A DNA stretch of 64,000 nucleotides from Rheinheimera oceanensis (GCF_018831085.1 NZ_JAGPNM010000004.1:62001-126000), one strand, 5' to 3'. Positions 9,049 to 18,934 are shown, counted from the first letter of the stretch. Program-made: numbers and translations. Notes: generated by a model not told the origin, from the letters alone.

Positions 9049-11109
9049 ATGAGTAACCATATTCCTTTACTAAAGCTGTCATTTGGTACCGCATCGCCAC
9101 TGGGCACAACTTACGCTGCTGATAAAGAAGGCGCTGGCAGTTGGAATTTCGCTGTATTTGCCCCTGATGCGACCAGCTTAACATTATGTTTGTATCAGCC
9201 AGATACTGAAGAGCTGCTGGGCGAGCTGAAGTTTAGCGGCCGTACCGGTGACATCTGGCATATAGCGGTAGCCGGTATTGCAGAGGGCACCTTGTATGCG
9301 TTAAAAGCTGATGGCCCGAATGACAGCGATTTGGGGTTAGTGTTTGATAAAGACCGCCTGTTGCTTGACCCTTACGTAAAGCAGCTAAACCGCACCTTGA
9401 GTTTTAACGAGCGGCTATACCAGGCCAAAAGCCATTATATGCTGGCCAAAGGCGTGCTGGTACAGCAACAGTTTGACTGGCAGAACAGCGTAAAACCGAA
9501 AATTCCACGGGAAAAAACGGTAATTTATGAAGCCCATGTGAAGGGCATGACTATGTTGCACCCTGATGTGCCGCAAGAGTTACGCGGAACCTACCTGGGC
9601 TTATGCCATCCTTCAGTTATCAAGCACTTACAAAATCTGGGTATTACTACCTTACAGTTGTTGCCGGTAGCTGCATTTTTAAGTGAACCGCGGTTAAACA
9701 AGCTGCAGCTTAGTAATTACTGGGGGTATAACCCGGTAAGTTTTTTTGCCCCAGAGCCCCGTTATCAGTATCAGGACGCTGTAACTGAGTTTAAAACTCT
9801 GGTGCGCAGTTATCATCAGGCCGGTATCGAGGTTATTTTAGATGTGGTGTTTAACCACACGGCAGAAGCAGGCGAAGACGGGCCGGTATTAAGCCTGCGT
9901 GGCCTGGCTAATAAACATTATTATCTGTTTGAAAGCCATGCCGATATTACCGACTTTAGCCAGCATTGTAATTACACTGGTTGTGGCAATACGTTGAATG
10001 TGGCCCACCCGGTAACACAAAAACTGGTGATGGACGCACTGCGTTACTGGGTTGTTGAGATGCAGGTGGATGGTTTCCGCTTTGATTTAGCCACGACACT
10101 GGCGCGTGAGCATAAACGTTTTAATCCATACGCTGCATTTTTTCAGATTATCGCGCAAGATCCGGTACTGTCGCAGGTCAAACTGATAGCCGAGCCCTGG
10201 GATGTTGGCCCTGGTGGTTATCAGTTAGGGCAGTTTCCGGCGCACTGGTCTGAATTAAATGATAAATGCCGGGATACTTTCCGTGCTTTCTGGCGCGGTG
10301 ATAAAGGCGTACTGCCTGAATTTACCACGCGTTTGCTCGGCTCACGCGATATCTTCCAAAAACACCATAAACCGGCTTGCTGCAGTGTTAACTATTTAAG
10401 CTACCACGATGGTTTTACCCTGCATGATGTGGTCAGTTATAAAGAAAAGCATAACTGGCTGAATGGTGAAGAAAACCGTGATGGCCATAATCACAATTTA
10501 AGTTGTAATCATGGTGTGGAAGGCCCGAGTAAGGATGTGTCAGTGCGTGCCAGCCGCTACTTACACAAGCGTAATCTGGTGGCTACCTTATTGCTGAGCC
10601 AGGGCATGATCCACTGGCTCGGTGGTGACGAGCTTAGCCAGACTCAGCGTGGTAACAATAATGCTTATTGTCAGGATAACGATATCAGTTGGCTCGACTG
10701 GCACCTTGACAGCGATGAAGAGGATTTCCTGCATTTTGTGCAGCAAATGATGGCATTTAGGCGAAAGTTCCGCTGTTTACAGCAATTGTCGCTACTGGAC
10801 GACAGCTATCAGTTGCACGGTGATAAACATCAGATCCACTGGTATTTACCGGATGGTACCGAGAAACAGCAACACGACTGGCATGATCCTGAACGGCACA
10901 GCTGTGTGTTTAAAATTACCAATAAAGCCAACCAGGCCAGCTTATTGTTTGTTTTTAATGCTGAAGCCAAAGTGCAACTATTAACCCTGCCGGAACACAG
11001 CTGGCAGTTACTGTTCGACACCAGCGTAGATAAAGGTTTGCTGCAAAGCCGCAGCACCAAGCTTACAGAGTACCGGCAGAATGCCCACAGTATCTCAGTA
11101 TGGCAGTAG
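9049..11109 (+). CDS. glgX: glycogen debranching enzyme (GlgX/TreX type)
   Basis: This GH13 isoamylase-type enzyme hydrolyses alpha-1,6 branches of phosphorylase-trimmed glycogen. It has 686 aa. A CBM48-like N-terminal domain (WNFAVFAPDATSLTLCLY) precedes the barrel. Catalytic residues are Asp in GFRFDLATTLARE, Glu in LIAEPWDVGPGGY and Asp in SYHDGFTLHDVVSY. The C-terminal ~100 residues form the usual beta-sandwich. It lies downstream of glgB in the same direction, so branching and debranching enzymes are expected to be made together. Confidence 0.95.
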   Translation: MSNHIPLLKLSFGTASPLGTTYAADKEGAGSWNFAVFAPDATSLTLCLYQPDTEELLGELKFSGRTGDIWHIAVAGIAEGTLYALKADGPNDSDLGLVFDKDRLLLDPYVKQLNRTLSFNERLYQAKSHYMLAKGVLVQQQFDWQNSVKPKIPREKTVIYEAHVKGMTMLHPDVPQELRGTYLGLCHPSVIKHLQNLGITTLQLLPVAAFLSEPRLNKLQLSNYWGYNPVSFFAPEPRYQYQDAVTEFKTLVRSYHQAGIEVILDVVFNHTAEAGEDGPVLSLRGLANKHYYLFESHADITDFSQHCNYTGCGNTLNVAHPVTQKLVMDALRYWVVEMQVDGFRFDLATTLAREHKRFNPYAAFFQIIAQDPVLSQVKLIAEPWDVGPGGYQLGQFPAHWSELNDKCRDTFRAFWRGDKGVLPEFTTRLLGSRDIFQKHHKPACCSVNYLSYHDGFTLHDVVSYKEKHNWLNGEENRDGHNHNLSCNHGVEGPSKDVSVRASRYLHKRNLVATLLLSQGMIHWLGGDELSQTQRGNNNAYCQDNDISWLDWHLDSDEEDFLHFVQQMMAFRRKFRCLQQLSLLDDSYQLHGDKHQIHWYLPDGTEKQQHDWHDPERHSCVFKITNKANQASLLFVFNAEAKVQLLTLPEHSWQLLFDTSVDKGLLQSRSTKLTEYRQNAHSISVWQ

Positions 11110-11206
11110 GTTTATCAGCATGTTTTCAGTATAATGCGCGCCGTTTACAAGCAACTGCCGGCGTGCCGGCAGCGCGCAAAAATGAAAAATAATGAAGGAA
11201 TGTCAG

Positions 11207-12736
11207 ATGACAGACACAGCTGCACTTTGTGATATCGGTTTTGTCGGCGCCGGTGTAATGGGTAAAAACCTGATCCTGAACCTGGCAGATAACGGCTACC
11301 GCGTAGCGGCCTTTGATTTAGACCACCAGAAACTGGAAGCTGTACTGGCGCAAGACAAAGCTGAACGTGGCGACAAACCGGCCCGCGTTATAGCCTGCAG
11401 CTCTTATACTGAATTACTGTCACGCTTATCGGCACCGCATTTAGTAGTGTTATCTGTACCTGCCGGTAAACCGGTTGATGATGTCTGCCATAAATTAATC
11501 GACGCCGGTATTCAGGCTGATGACATTATTGTTGATACCGGCAACAGCTTGTGGACAGATACCGTGGCGCGGGAGAAAGATTTTGAAGGTAAGTTTATTT
11601 TCTTCTCTACTGCCGTATCCGGCGGTGAAGTAGGTGCCCGTTTTGGCCCGTCGTTAATGCCAAGTGGCGATCCATACGCCTGGACCCGTATTAAACCGCT
11701 ATGGGAAGCCATTGCCGCTAAAGTTGACCCTGCCACCGGCAAACCGATAGAACGCTTTGAACCGGGTAACCCGGTTACCGAAGGCGAGCCTTGCGCCACC
11801 TACATTGGCCCCAGCGGCTCTGGCCACTATGTCAAAATGGTACATAACGGCATTGAATACGCCGATATGCAGCTGATTTGCGAAGCTTATCAGGTTATGC
11901 GCGACATTCTGGGCATGCCGGCGGCAGAAATTGCAGAAGTATTTAAAGGCTGGAACGAAGGCAAGCTGCACAGCTATTTAATTGGCATAAGTGCTGATGT
12001 GCTGGCCACCAAAGATTCTGAAACCGGCCTGCCGCTGGTTGATGTGATTATGGATAAAGCCGGGCAAAAAGGCACCGGTTTGTGGACTGCCGTTAGCAGC
12101 CTGCAGCTTGGCAGCCCGTCACCTACTATTGCCGAGGCAGTGTATGCCCGCTCTTTATCTGCGTTAAAAAGCGAACGGGTTAAAGCTGCTACGGTATTGG
12201 CTGGCCCGGCGCAAAATTTGATTTCGCCAGAGCAAAAAGATGAGATTATTCAGGCGCTGCACGATGCATTGTATTGCGCCAAAATCTGTGTTTATGCGCA
12301 GGGCTTCCACCTAATGAAAACCGCAGCTGATGAACATGGTTGGCAGCTTAATTTTGCCGAAATAGCTAAAATCTGGCGTGCCGGCTGTATTATCCGCGCG
12401 GTATTTTTGCAATCTATTACCGAAGCGTATGAGCGTAACGACGAGTTGGAAAACCTGCTGCTGGACCCGTTTTTCGCCAAACAAATTTCGGTTTATCAGC
12501 AAAACTGGCGCAAAGCCGTAGCCAATGCCACGCTGGCCGGTATTCCTGTAGCGGCACTTAGCTCTGCACTAAGTTACTACGATTCTTACCGCACTGCGGT
12601 ATTACCGGCAAATCTGTTACAGGGACAACGTGATTATTTTGGTGCTCATACCTTTGAGCGTACCGACAAAGCCAAAGGTAAAATGTTTCATGTTGATTGG
12701 AGCAACCCGAAACGGCCAATGGTGAAAATAAAATGA
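11207..12736 (+). CDS. gnd: 6-phosphogluconate dehydrogenase (decarboxylating)
   Basis: This enzyme oxidises 6-phosphogluconate to ribulose 5-phosphate, CO2 and NADPH in the pentose phosphate pathway. The N-terminal nucleotide-binding motif [13 protein letters not shown], the signature VDTGNS, the substrate loop [19 protein letters not shown] and the helix [19 protein letters not shown] are present. I prefer the ATG at 11207 (509 aa) over the in-frame ATG at 11192 because AAGGAA lies 6 bp before it. The protein is the longer form also found in Shewanella, not the ~468-aa enterobacterial form. Its stop overlaps the purT start by 4 bp. Confidence 0.95.
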   Translation: MTDTAALCDIGFVGAGVMGKNLILNLADNGYRVAAFDLDHQKLEAVLAQDKAERGDKPARVIACSSYTELLSRLSAPHLVVLSVPAGKPVDDVCHKLIDAGIQADDIIVDTGNSLWTDTVAREKDFEGKFIFFSTAVSGGEVGARFGPSLMPSGDPYAWTRIKPLWEAIAAKVDPATGKPIERFEPGNPVTEGEPCATYIGPSGSGHYVKMVHNGIEYADMQLICEAYQVMRDILGMPAAEIAEVFKGWNEGKLHSYLIGISADVLATKDSETGLPLVDVIMDKAGQKGTGLWTAVSSLQLGSPSPTIAEAVYARSLSALKSERVKAATVLAGPAQNLISPEQKDEIIQALHDALYCAKICVYAQGFHLMKTAADEHGWQLNFAEIAKIWRAGCIIRAVFLQSITEAYERNDELENLLLDPFFAKQISVYQQNWRKAVANATLAGIPVAALSSALSYYDSYRTAVLPANLLQGQRDYFGAHTFERTDKAKGKMFHVDWSNPKRPMVKIK

Positions 12737-13923
12737 CAATTAAAGCAATAGGTACCCCGGGCACGGCCAACAGCACTAAAGTACTGTTATTAGGCGCCGG
12801 CGAACTGGGCAAAGAACTGTGTATTGAACTTAAACGCTACGGTTGTGAAGTTATAGCAGTAGACCGTTACCCCAACGCACCGGCAATGCAGGTAGCCGAC
12901 AAAGCGGTAGTGATGTCGATGCTGGATAACGCTGCACTGCGTCAGCTGGTAATCAGTGAAAAGCCAGCTTTAATCGTGCCGGAGCTCGAAGCGATAGCTA
13001 CCTCAGTATTAATTGAGCTGGAAGACTGTGGTTTTAATGTTGTACCCAGTGCTAAAGCCGTTAACCTGACCATGAACCGCGAAGGCATTCGCCGTTTAGC
13101 CGCAGAAGAGCTAAAACTGGCCACTTCGCCGTTTCAGTTTGCCAGCGATAAAGACAGCTTTACTGCAGCGGTTAAGGCCATTGGTTACCCTTGTGTGGTT
13201 AAACCGATCATGTCATCCAGTGGCAAGGGCCAGAGTGTACTGCGCTCAGACGCAGATCTGAACGCCGCCTGGCTTTATGCCCAGGAAGGTGGTCGTGCCG
13301 GTAAGGGCAGGGTAATTGTTGAAGGTTTTATCGACTTTGATTACGAAATTACGCTGCTCACGGTAAATTCGGTGTCCGGTATTCAATATTGCGAACCTAT
13401 TGGTCATCGCCAGGAAAAAGGCGATTACCGCGAAAGCTGGCAGCCACAAGCCATGAGTGACAAAGCTTTTGAAACAGCCAAAAGCTATGCCAAAGCAGTA
13501 GTAGAAGCTTTAGGCGGGCGTGGTTTATTTGGCGTAGAGCTGTTTATTAAAGGTGACAAGGTGTGGTTTTCTGAAGTATCACCAAGGCCACACGATACTG
13601 GCATGGTAACGCTGATTTCACAGCAGCTAAGCGAATTTGCATTGCACGCCCGTGCTATTTTGGGCCTGCCCATTCCGCATATTAAGCAATACGGCGCTGC
13701 TGCATCTGCCGTGCTGCTGGTGCCTGGCAACAGTGCTGATATTCAGTACCATGGCCTGGCAGAAGCATTAGCCGAGCCCGATACCGAACTGCGCATTTTC
13801 GCCAAGCCGGAGATACAGGGCGAGCGGCGTATGGGCGTAGCGCTGGCGCTGAGTGATAACGTAGAAGCTGCCACGCAAAAAGCGCTTAACGTTATTAGCA
13901 AGCTTAGCGTTACGCTTAAGTAA
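12733..13923 (+). CDS. purT: formate-dependent phosphoribosylglycinamide formyltransferase
   Basis: This ATP-grasp enzyme forms formyl-GAR from GAR, formate and ATP in de novo purine synthesis. The start ATG at 12733 overlaps the gnd stop (ATGA), giving 396 aa, close to E. coli PurT. An upstream in-frame extension is possible but lies inside gnd. Features: [20 protein letters not shown] at the N-terminus, ATP-grasp motifs [12 protein letters not shown] and [18 protein letters not shown], and metal-binding [24 protein letters not shown]. The link with gnd may be translational coupling only. A terminator follows. Confidence 0.95.
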   Translation: MTIKAIGTPGTANSTKVLLLGAGELGKELCIELKRYGCEVIAVDRYPNAPAMQVADKAVVMSMLDNAALRQLVISEKPALIVPELEAIATSVLIELEDCGFNVVPSAKAVNLTMNREGIRRLAAEELKLATSPFQFASDKDSFTAAVKAIGYPCVVKPIMSSSGKGQSVLRSDADLNAAWLYAQEGGRAGKGRVIVEGFIDFDYEITLLTVNSVSGIQYCEPIGHRQEKGDYRESWQPQAMSDKAFETAKSYAKAVVEALGGRGLFGVELFIKGDKVWFSEVSPRPHDTGMVTLISQQLSEFALHARAILGLPIPHIKQYGAAASAVLLVPGNSADIQYHGLAEALAEPDTELRIFAKPEIQGERRMGVALALSDNVEAATQKALNVISKLSVTLK

Positions 13924-13940
13924 GGCTATAAAACGTTTAA

Positions 13941-13964
13941 AAAACCACCTGCGGGTGGTTTTTT
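13941..13964 (+). terminator. intrinsic terminator after purT
   Basis: AAAAACCACC / GGTGGTTTTTT forms a short GC stem with a small loop and a run of six T. It closes the malQ-glgB-glgX-gnd-purT block. Confidence 0.85.
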
Positions 13965-14093
13965 AATGCCAGTCTGTTAAATGAACTATAAGCCGAAAAA
14001 CGCCATTAACATTTTGATACCAAATACCGATGCCTGTCTGCTTAGTCTGTGCTAACGTTTTAGCGATAAAACAATCTTAGCAGGAGCTTAGTT

Positions 14094-14762
14094 ATGGCCA
14101 TTGATGCCAGTGGAGTAAAAATAGAAGATCGGCCGTTTGATCAGGTACGGCAGGAAGCAATAGATCAGCTGATTATGAATTACAGCCACGGCATTATATC
14201 GGCAGAAGCCTTTGAGCGGCGGCTGGATGTCGCAACTGATGCCAAAAGCCACCAGGAACTGATAGACGTGGTAGCCGATTTAACCCTGCTACCCGACCAT
14301 CAGTATCAGCAACAGCGCCAGCGTAGTTTTTCTCCCCGTTATCAGTCCGGCAATGATACCCGCAACGAGAATATGCTATGTGTGCTGTCATCCAATCAAC
14401 AGCGCGGCCAGTGGTTGGTACCTGCTGAAATCAATATTATTAATGTGCTGGGCTCTGTTGAGCTGGATTTTACCGAAGCGGTTTTTCAGCACCAGCATAT
14501 TGTTATCCGGGTAAATAACTGGATTGGCAGCCTGGATATTTTGGTACCCGAGCAGGTTAATGTGGTATCGAATATGTTTAATATTATCGGCAGCACCAAT
14601 AACCAGGCGCAATCGATGGGGGAGCGTCAGGCACCGCAGATTGTGATAGAAGGTTACTCCATTCTGGGGTCATTGGATGTGAAGCTAAAGCAGACGATGA
14701 AAGAAAAATTCAGCAGCTTTGCCAATCAATTTCGTCAAATGTTTGGTTTTGATAAAAAGTAA
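14094..14762 (+). CDS. LiaF-like / DUF1707-type envelope-stress protein, no membrane segment
   Basis: A 222-residue protein without signal peptide or clear membrane helix. The first ~70 residues resemble a DUF1707/SHOCT-like helical domain (DQLIMNYSHGIISAEAFERRLDVATDAKS). The C-terminal half resembles the LiaF/DUF2154 beta-repeat domain, seen as repeating glycine turns: NVLGSVELDF, NWIGSLDILVP, NIIGSTNNQ, SILGSLDVKL. In Firmicutes LiaF-type domains act in cell-envelope stress signalling; its role here is unknown. It stands alone after the purT terminator and before a GNAT gene 30 bp on. Confidence 0.75.
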   Translation: MAIDASGVKIEDRPFDQVRQEAIDQLIMNYSHGIISAEAFERRLDVATDAKSHQELIDVVADLTLLPDHQYQQQRQRSFSPRYQSGNDTRNENMLCVLSSNQQRGQWLVPAEINIINVLGSVELDFTEAVFQHQHIVIRVNNWIGSLDILVPEQVNVVSNMFNIIGSTNNQAQSMGERQAPQIVIEGYSILGSLDVKLKQTMKEKFSSFANQFRQMFGFDKK

Positions 14763-14792
14763 GCTGGATGATTGTAAGGATAGGCAGAGCAG

Positions 14793-15218
14793 ATGCAGGA
14801 AATAACCCTCAGCGATGATAAATCGCGGCTTGATATTGGCAAAATTCACCATTTTCTTAGTACAGAAAGCTCCTGGGCCAAGGGCATTCCGCTCGATACT
14901 GTGTGCCGCAGCATTGCACATTCGGTGTGTCTGGCGGCTTATACCACAAACCAGCAAGTAGGTTTTTGCCGCATTATTACCGATCAGGCGACCTTTGCGA
15001 ATTTGGTCGATGTTATTGTCTGGCCGGAGTATCGCGGCCACGGCATCGCCGCAAAGTTAATGGCAGCAGTGCTGCAGCACCCCAGCGTAGCGAATGTACG
15101 CCGCTTTACGCTGGCTACATCGAATGCGCATGGTTTATACGCCAGATACGGTTTTACCGCACTCAATAAACCTGAGACTTTTATGGAAATCTACCGGCCG
15201 GATATTTATGCCACTTAA
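14793..15218 (+). CDS. GNAT-family N-acetyltransferase
   Basis: This 141-residue protein has the GNAT fold. The acetyl-CoA loop is seen as VWPEYRGHGIAAKLMAAVLQHP, and the C-terminal NAHGLYARYGFTAL is typical of small GNAT proteins with a generic amino-group acceptor. The substrate cannot be read from the sequence. AAGGATAGGCAG before the ATG gives a ribosome site. It is 9 bp upstream of the FosA-type gene, so the two may be co-transcribed. Confidence 0.88.
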   Translation: MQEITLSDDKSRLDIGKIHHFLSTESSWAKGIPLDTVCRSIAHSVCLAAYTTNQQVGFCRIITDQATFANLVDVIVWPEYRGHGIAAKLMAAVLQHPSVANVRRFTLATSNAHGLYARYGFTALNKPETFMEIYRPDIYAT

Positions 15219-15227
15219 GAAGTTACT

Positions 15228-15626
15228 ATGCTGCAGGGTTTAAACCATATCACCATCGCTGTAAGTGACTTAGAGCGCTCGCTGGCGTTTTATACCGGGT
15301 TGCTTGGTATGAAAGCACATGTGCGCTGGGATGGCGGAGCCTACCTTAGCCTTGGTGGTGTCTGGTTTTGTTTATCCTGCGATAAGCCTGCACCAAGCCT
15401 GGATTATTCTCATATTGCTTTAGATATTGCAGAGCAGAACTTCGTTGAATTTGTAGCCAAACTGCGTCAAGCAGGTGTATCAGAGTGGAAGCAAAACAGT
15501 AGTGAAGGGCTATCTGTTTACTTTCTCGACCCGGACGGCCATAAGCTGGAAACTCATTGCGGTGATCTGCAAACGCGGTTAGAGGCATTAAAACATAAGC
15601 CGTACGCAGGCTTGGTATGGTTGTAA
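15228..15626 (+). CDS. fosA: FosA-family fosfomycin glutathione transferase
   Basis: A 132-residue vicinal-oxygen-chelate enzyme that closely fits FosA, the Mn2+/K+-dependent enzyme that adds glutathione to the epoxide of fosfomycin. Metal ligands His7, His62 and Glu108 are present, as are the residues expected at the fosfomycin and K+ sites: Thr9, Lys88, Ser92, Ser96, Tyr98 and Arg117. These map to FosA with a constant offset of about two. Diagnostic strings include WDGGAYLSLGGVWFCLS, EWKQNSSEG and YFLDPDGHKLE. A related VOC enzyme with another electrophilic substrate is less likely. Confidence 0.88.
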   Translation: MLQGLNHITIAVSDLERSLAFYTGLLGMKAHVRWDGGAYLSLGGVWFCLSCDKPAPSLDYSHIALDIAEQNFVEFVAKLRQAGVSEWKQNSSEGLSVYFLDPDGHKLETHCGDLQTRLEALKHKPYAGLVWL

Positions 15627-15741
15627 GTTGAATTTCAGGTTAATCATTTGGATTTAGCCTGAGTCCTATCAATACGGTGGCGCTATAAAGAAACAGCGAT
15701 TATACCTATGACATTGTTTGTGCTTTGCAGGCTTGTCATTA

Positions 15742-16278
15742 ATGAGCAGAATAGAGCAGTACCATACGGTTACCCGGCGTTTAATTATAATGACGCTGAT
15801 TTGTGTACTACTTTTTGCGTCGATATTTGCTGTTAGTTATGTGCTACAGCAAAGGTTTTTGCTCACCAGTGCCTGTTTTCTTTGCGGTATAGTGGGAGGC
15901 TTTGTCAGTATCCAGCAGCGGCTACCTAAAGTGAGCAATACCGAACTTGGTATGTTAACAAAGTCCTGGTTCCAGATTTTATTGGTGCCGATTTTCGGTG
16001 GGGTATTTGCGCTGGTGCTGTATTGCGTATTTTTATCCGGTATTATTTCAGGCCATTTATTTCCCGAGTTTTTTGTACCGCAAGCTGGTAGCAACGGGCC
16101 GGACGATCAGTTTATGTGGGATATTTTTAGCAAAACCTATCCCAAAACTACAGAAGACTTTGCGAAGTTGTTATTCTGGTGTTTTGTTGCAGGTTTCTCT
16201 GAGCGCTTTGTGCCACAAATTATCAATAAAACACTAAATGGCACTGCAGATGGAAAAACGGCTAGCACTATTAAATAA
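15742..16278 (+). CDS. small multi-pass membrane protein of unknown function
   Basis: I do not recognise this family. From the ATG at 15742 it has 178 residues; an in-frame TTG at 15718 would add eight. Two hydrophobic segments near the N-terminus (LIIMTLICVLLFASIFAVSY and a following LLTSACFLCGIVGGFV), one in the middle (ILLVPIFGGVFALVLYCVF) and possibly one near LFWCFVAGFS suggest three to four membrane passes. Its close position before a lipoprotein gene (about 40 bp) suggests an envelope-related group. Confidence 0.7.
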   Translation: MSRIEQYHTVTRRLIIMTLICVLLFASIFAVSYVLQQRFLLTSACFLCGIVGGFVSIQQRLPKVSNTELGMLTKSWFQILLVPIFGGVFALVLYCVFLSGIISGHLFPEFFVPQAGSNGPDDQFMWDIFSKTYPKTTEDFAKLLFWCFVAGFSERFVPQIINKTLNGTADGKTASTIK

Positions 16279-16319
16279 CGCTATGATATTCAAGCGCTTC
16301 GCCAATAACGGAGACTAAG

Positions 16320-16760
16320 GTGACGTTACGCAAACACAATAAGCTGTGGCTGATGTTGGCATTGTTGCTGACAATATCTGCTTGCTCGGTAAAACTTATT
16401 AGCAGCTATGACGAAAAAACCGATAACGCGGTTACCGTGCTACAGCAAAATGTTGAAATGTTTTTTGTTACCGTAGAAAGCCAGGCTGGCTTACCTGAAT
16501 GCGCTTATAGTAACCATATTAGCTTTTATCAGCAGTCTAAAGTTGCTGTAAGCTCTATTGCCGTGCGGGCAAGGGCCATTCCTGATAATGACATTACGGT
16601 AGAGCAGGTGGAGCTGTTAAAAAACAGCCTGAATATGCTGGAGCAACTGCACCAACTGGGTTGTTTTACACCTGTACAGGTAGAAAATCTGCGCACCAGT
16701 TTTAACAGCAGTATTACAGCTATTTTAAAGCTTGAACTGGCGAAACGCCGTGGCAGCTAA
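16320..16760 (+). CDS. predicted lipoprotein of unknown function
   Basis: A 146-residue protein with a lipoprotein signal (LWLMLALLLTISAC, lipid Cys about 22). The mature part is mostly helical, with one Cys in GLPECAYSN and another in LGCFTPVQ that could pair in the periplasm. I chose the GTG start at 16320 because GGAGACTAAG lies directly before it and an intact n-region follows. The next gene starts 36 bp downstream and they may act together. No function is evident. Confidence 0.75.
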   Translation: MTLRKHNKLWLMLALLLTISACSVKLISSYDEKTDNAVTVLQQNVEMFFVTVESQAGLPECAYSNHISFYQQSKVAVSSIAVRARAIPDNDITVEQVELLKNSLNMLEQLHQLGCFTPVQVENLRTSFNSSITAILKLELAKRRGS

Positions 16761-16796
16761 AGTTTACCGTAAAGGGTTTAACATAAAGGGCATAGC

Positions 16797-17126
16797 ATGA
16801 GCTTAGATGTGGCAGAACTTACAGCAACAATGCTGCAGGCTTTTAAAGGCGAGTTATCTGATAAATGGCCTGTGATAAAAGGCTATGCCGAAACAGAAGC
16901 GCAAAAGCTGGCCGAAAACTTTGCTATGATAGAGCGTTTAAGGCTGGCTGGTGATATTACGCCGGAACAGGCCAGGTTGCACCATGAGATCCAGCGTAAT
17001 GCCTCGCGCACAGTGCTACTTGCTGTTAAAGGCCTTAGCCTGGTGGCGGTAGAGCAAGCAATAAATGCAGCTATGAATGCACTGAAAGACAGCGTAAACG
17101 GCGCACTCAATTTTACCTTACTGTAA
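16797..17126 (+). CDS. small helical protein of unknown function
   Basis: A 109-residue, apparently soluble, all-helical protein with amphipathic stretches (TATMLQAFKGELSDKW, AEAQ-like helices and LVAVEQAINAAMNALKDS). There is no signal peptide and no recognised motif. It lies 36 bp after a lipoprotein gene and about 36 bp before the GFA-family gene. The regular spacing and base composition similar to its neighbours argue that it is a real gene. Function unknown. Confidence 0.65.
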   Translation: MSLDVAELTATMLQAFKGELSDKWPVIKGYAETEAQKLAENFAMIERLRLAGDITPEQARLHHEIQRNASRTVLLAVKGLSLVAVEQAINAAMNALKDSVNGALNFTLL

Positions 17127-17162
17127 AGTTAAACCAATTTAGTATTGGATCAGGGAATTATT

Positions 17163-17570
17163 ATGTATCAGGGCGCCTGTTTGTGTGGAGAAGTAGCAAT
17201 AGAAATTAATGGGCCTATCAGCAGTATTATTCACTGCCACTGCTCATTGTGCCGTAAATCAAGCGGTACGGCTTTTGCCACTAATGGTTTTGTGCAAAGT
17301 ACTGATTTTACTGTAGTAAAAGGTGTCAGCCTGCTTAGCCAGTTTGCGTTTAAACCGGGACGCTTACGGCATTTTTGCAGTAACTGCGGCTCACCGGTTT
17401 ACAGCAGTAACGAACAGGACCCGGCCCGTGTCCGCATCCGGTTGGGTATTTTAAACAGCGATATCAGCGAGCGGCCGCTATCGCATAATTTTTACAGCTC
17501 TAAAGCCAATTGGGAAGATTTAGACGCTAACCTGCCACGCTACGATAGCTTTGAACCGGGAAGACAATAA
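17163..17570 (+). CDS. GFA-family (CENP-V/Gfa domain) zinc protein
   Basis: A 135-residue GFA-domain protein, named after glutathione-dependent formaldehyde-activating enzyme, though most members have unproven roles. Zinc-binding Cys are visible in GACLCGEV, HCHCSLCRKSSG and FCSNCGSPVY, in the family's order. I chose the ATG at 17163 because CAGGGA precedes it and the family begins with this G-x-C-x-C stretch. It is a lone soluble protein. A specific formaldehyde reaction cannot be claimed. Confidence 0.88.
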   Translation: MYQGACLCGEVAIEINGPISSIIHCHCSLCRKSSGTAFATNGFVQSTDFTVVKGVSLLSQFAFKPGRLRHFCSNCGSPVYSSNEQDPARVRIRLGILNSDISERPLSHNFYSSKANWEDLDANLPRYDSFEPGRQ

Positions 17571-17642
17571 CCAGCCTGCCTTTAATACTCTGTTGCTACG
17601 GCTCAAAAATGCCAGCTCTGATTAACCGTTACAGGAAGATAT

Positions 17643-18797
17643 ATGTATTACCCCGTAATTTTTACCTTATTATTTAGTGTCAATGTTGTAGCGGCTGAAC
17701 ATTATTTTCCACCCGCGGGCCAATGGCAGCAGGCAACGCCTCAAAGCCTGGGCGTTAACGCTGAAAAACTGCAACAGGCAGTAGATTACGCTATTGCCAG
17801 TGAAAACCCGGCAGCCAAGGATCAGGCTATAGTGCAGGCCACAACCTTTGGCGCGCGTGAGCCCTATGATCAGATTATTGGCCCGATGTCAGTGCGTGCC
17901 GGGGCTAACGGGCTGATAGTGTACCGGGGCAAAGTGATTGCCCAGTGGGGTGATACCCAAAAAGTAGACATGACGCACAGCATCAGCAAAACCTTTCTTA
18001 CTACTGTTACCGGGCTGGCGCTGCAGGATGGCTTAATCCAAAACGTAGATGATGCAGTCTGGCCTTATGCTGTGGCAGACAGCAGTTTATTCGCCACTGA
18101 GCATAACCGCAAAATCAGCTGGGATCATTTGTTACGCCAAACCAGTGATTGGCAGGGGACATTATGGGGGAAACCCGACTGGGCCGATCGCCCCGAAGGG
18201 GAAGCCAAAAACTGGCCAAACCGGCCATTACATACACCGGGTAGCCGATACAAATACAATGATGTGCGTGTTAATTTGCTGGCACTGGTAACCACCTATG
18301 TGTGGCGTAAACCTTTACCTGTGGTACTTAATGAGCGAATTATGCAGCCAATCGGCGCCAGTGCTAACTGGCGCTGGTACGGTTACGACAATAGCTGGAT
18401 AGAGCTCGATGGCCAGAAGATCCAAAGCGTGTCAGGTGGCGGGCATTGGGGCGGCGGTATGTTTATTAATGCCTGGGATCTGGCCCGCTTTGGTTATCTG
18501 TTTTTACGGGACGGGCAGTGGCAGGGGCAGCAACTGGTAAGCCGCGAATTTATTGCCCGGGCACGCACCGGCGGTGTTGCAAAGGCCGATTATGGCTATG
18601 CCAACTGGTTTTTAAATCCGGGCCGTAAAGCTTTACCGGCAGCGCCGGAAACGGCAGTAACTTTTCAGGGTGCCGGGCGTAATATTATTTATATTGACCA
18701 GCAAAACGATATTTTGCTGGTGGCACGCTGGATAGATAACGGGGATGAACTAAACCAACTGGTAGCAAAGGTATTGGCGGCTTTACCGACACAATAA
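17643..18797 (+). CDS. exported serine hydrolase, class C beta-lactamase family
   Basis: A 384-residue protein with a short signal peptide (IFTLLFSVNVVAA). The beta-lactamase/transpeptidase-like fold (PF00144) is shown by the nucleophile motif SISK near residue 115, a Tyr-x-Asn motif in RYKYNDVR, and HWGGGMF standing for the KTG-like third motif. Such enzymes include esterases, D-amino peptidases and 6-aminohexanoate-dimer hydrolases. The WxxxPDWADRPEG region is typical of this subgroup. The substrate is unknown and true beta-lactam resistance is unlikely. A second, longer family member is at 22890-24578. Confidence 0.85.
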   Translation: MYYPVIFTLLFSVNVVAAEHYFPPAGQWQQATPQSLGVNAEKLQQAVDYAIASENPAAKDQAIVQATTFGAREPYDQIIGPMSVRAGANGLIVYRGKVIAQWGDTQKVDMTHSISKTFLTTVTGLALQDGLIQNVDDAVWPYAVADSSLFATEHNRKISWDHLLRQTSDWQGTLWGKPDWADRPEGEAKNWPNRPLHTPGSRYKYNDVRVNLLALVTTYVWRKPLPVVLNERIMQPIGASANWRWYGYDNSWIELDGQKIQSVSGGGHWGGGMFINAWDLARFGYLFLRDGQWQGQQLVSREFIARARTGGVAKADYGYANWFLNPGRKALPAAPETAVTFQGAGRNIIYIDQQNDILLVARWIDNGDELNQLVAKVLAALPTQ

Positions 18798-18858
18798 CTA
18801 AACGAATACTTATCCCTTCCTGCCATGCCCAATAATGCTGTTGTTATATGGCTATAGT

Positions 18859-18887
18859 GCTCTGCTGACACCTTCTGTCAGCAGAGC
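18859..18887. repeat. perfect 12-bp inverted repeat before the WYL regulator gene
   Basis: GCTCTGCTGACA and its exact complement TGTCAGCAGAGC are separated by CCTTC. No T-run follows on the plus strand. It lies 48 bp before the regulator gene's ATG, so it may be an operator (for instance for that regulator) or a hairpin ending the serine hydrolase transcript. Confidence 0.6.
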
Positions 18888-18934
18888 AGGTTATACTTGA
18901 GAAAGTCCTTAGAAACTCTGATAAAAACTCTGCT

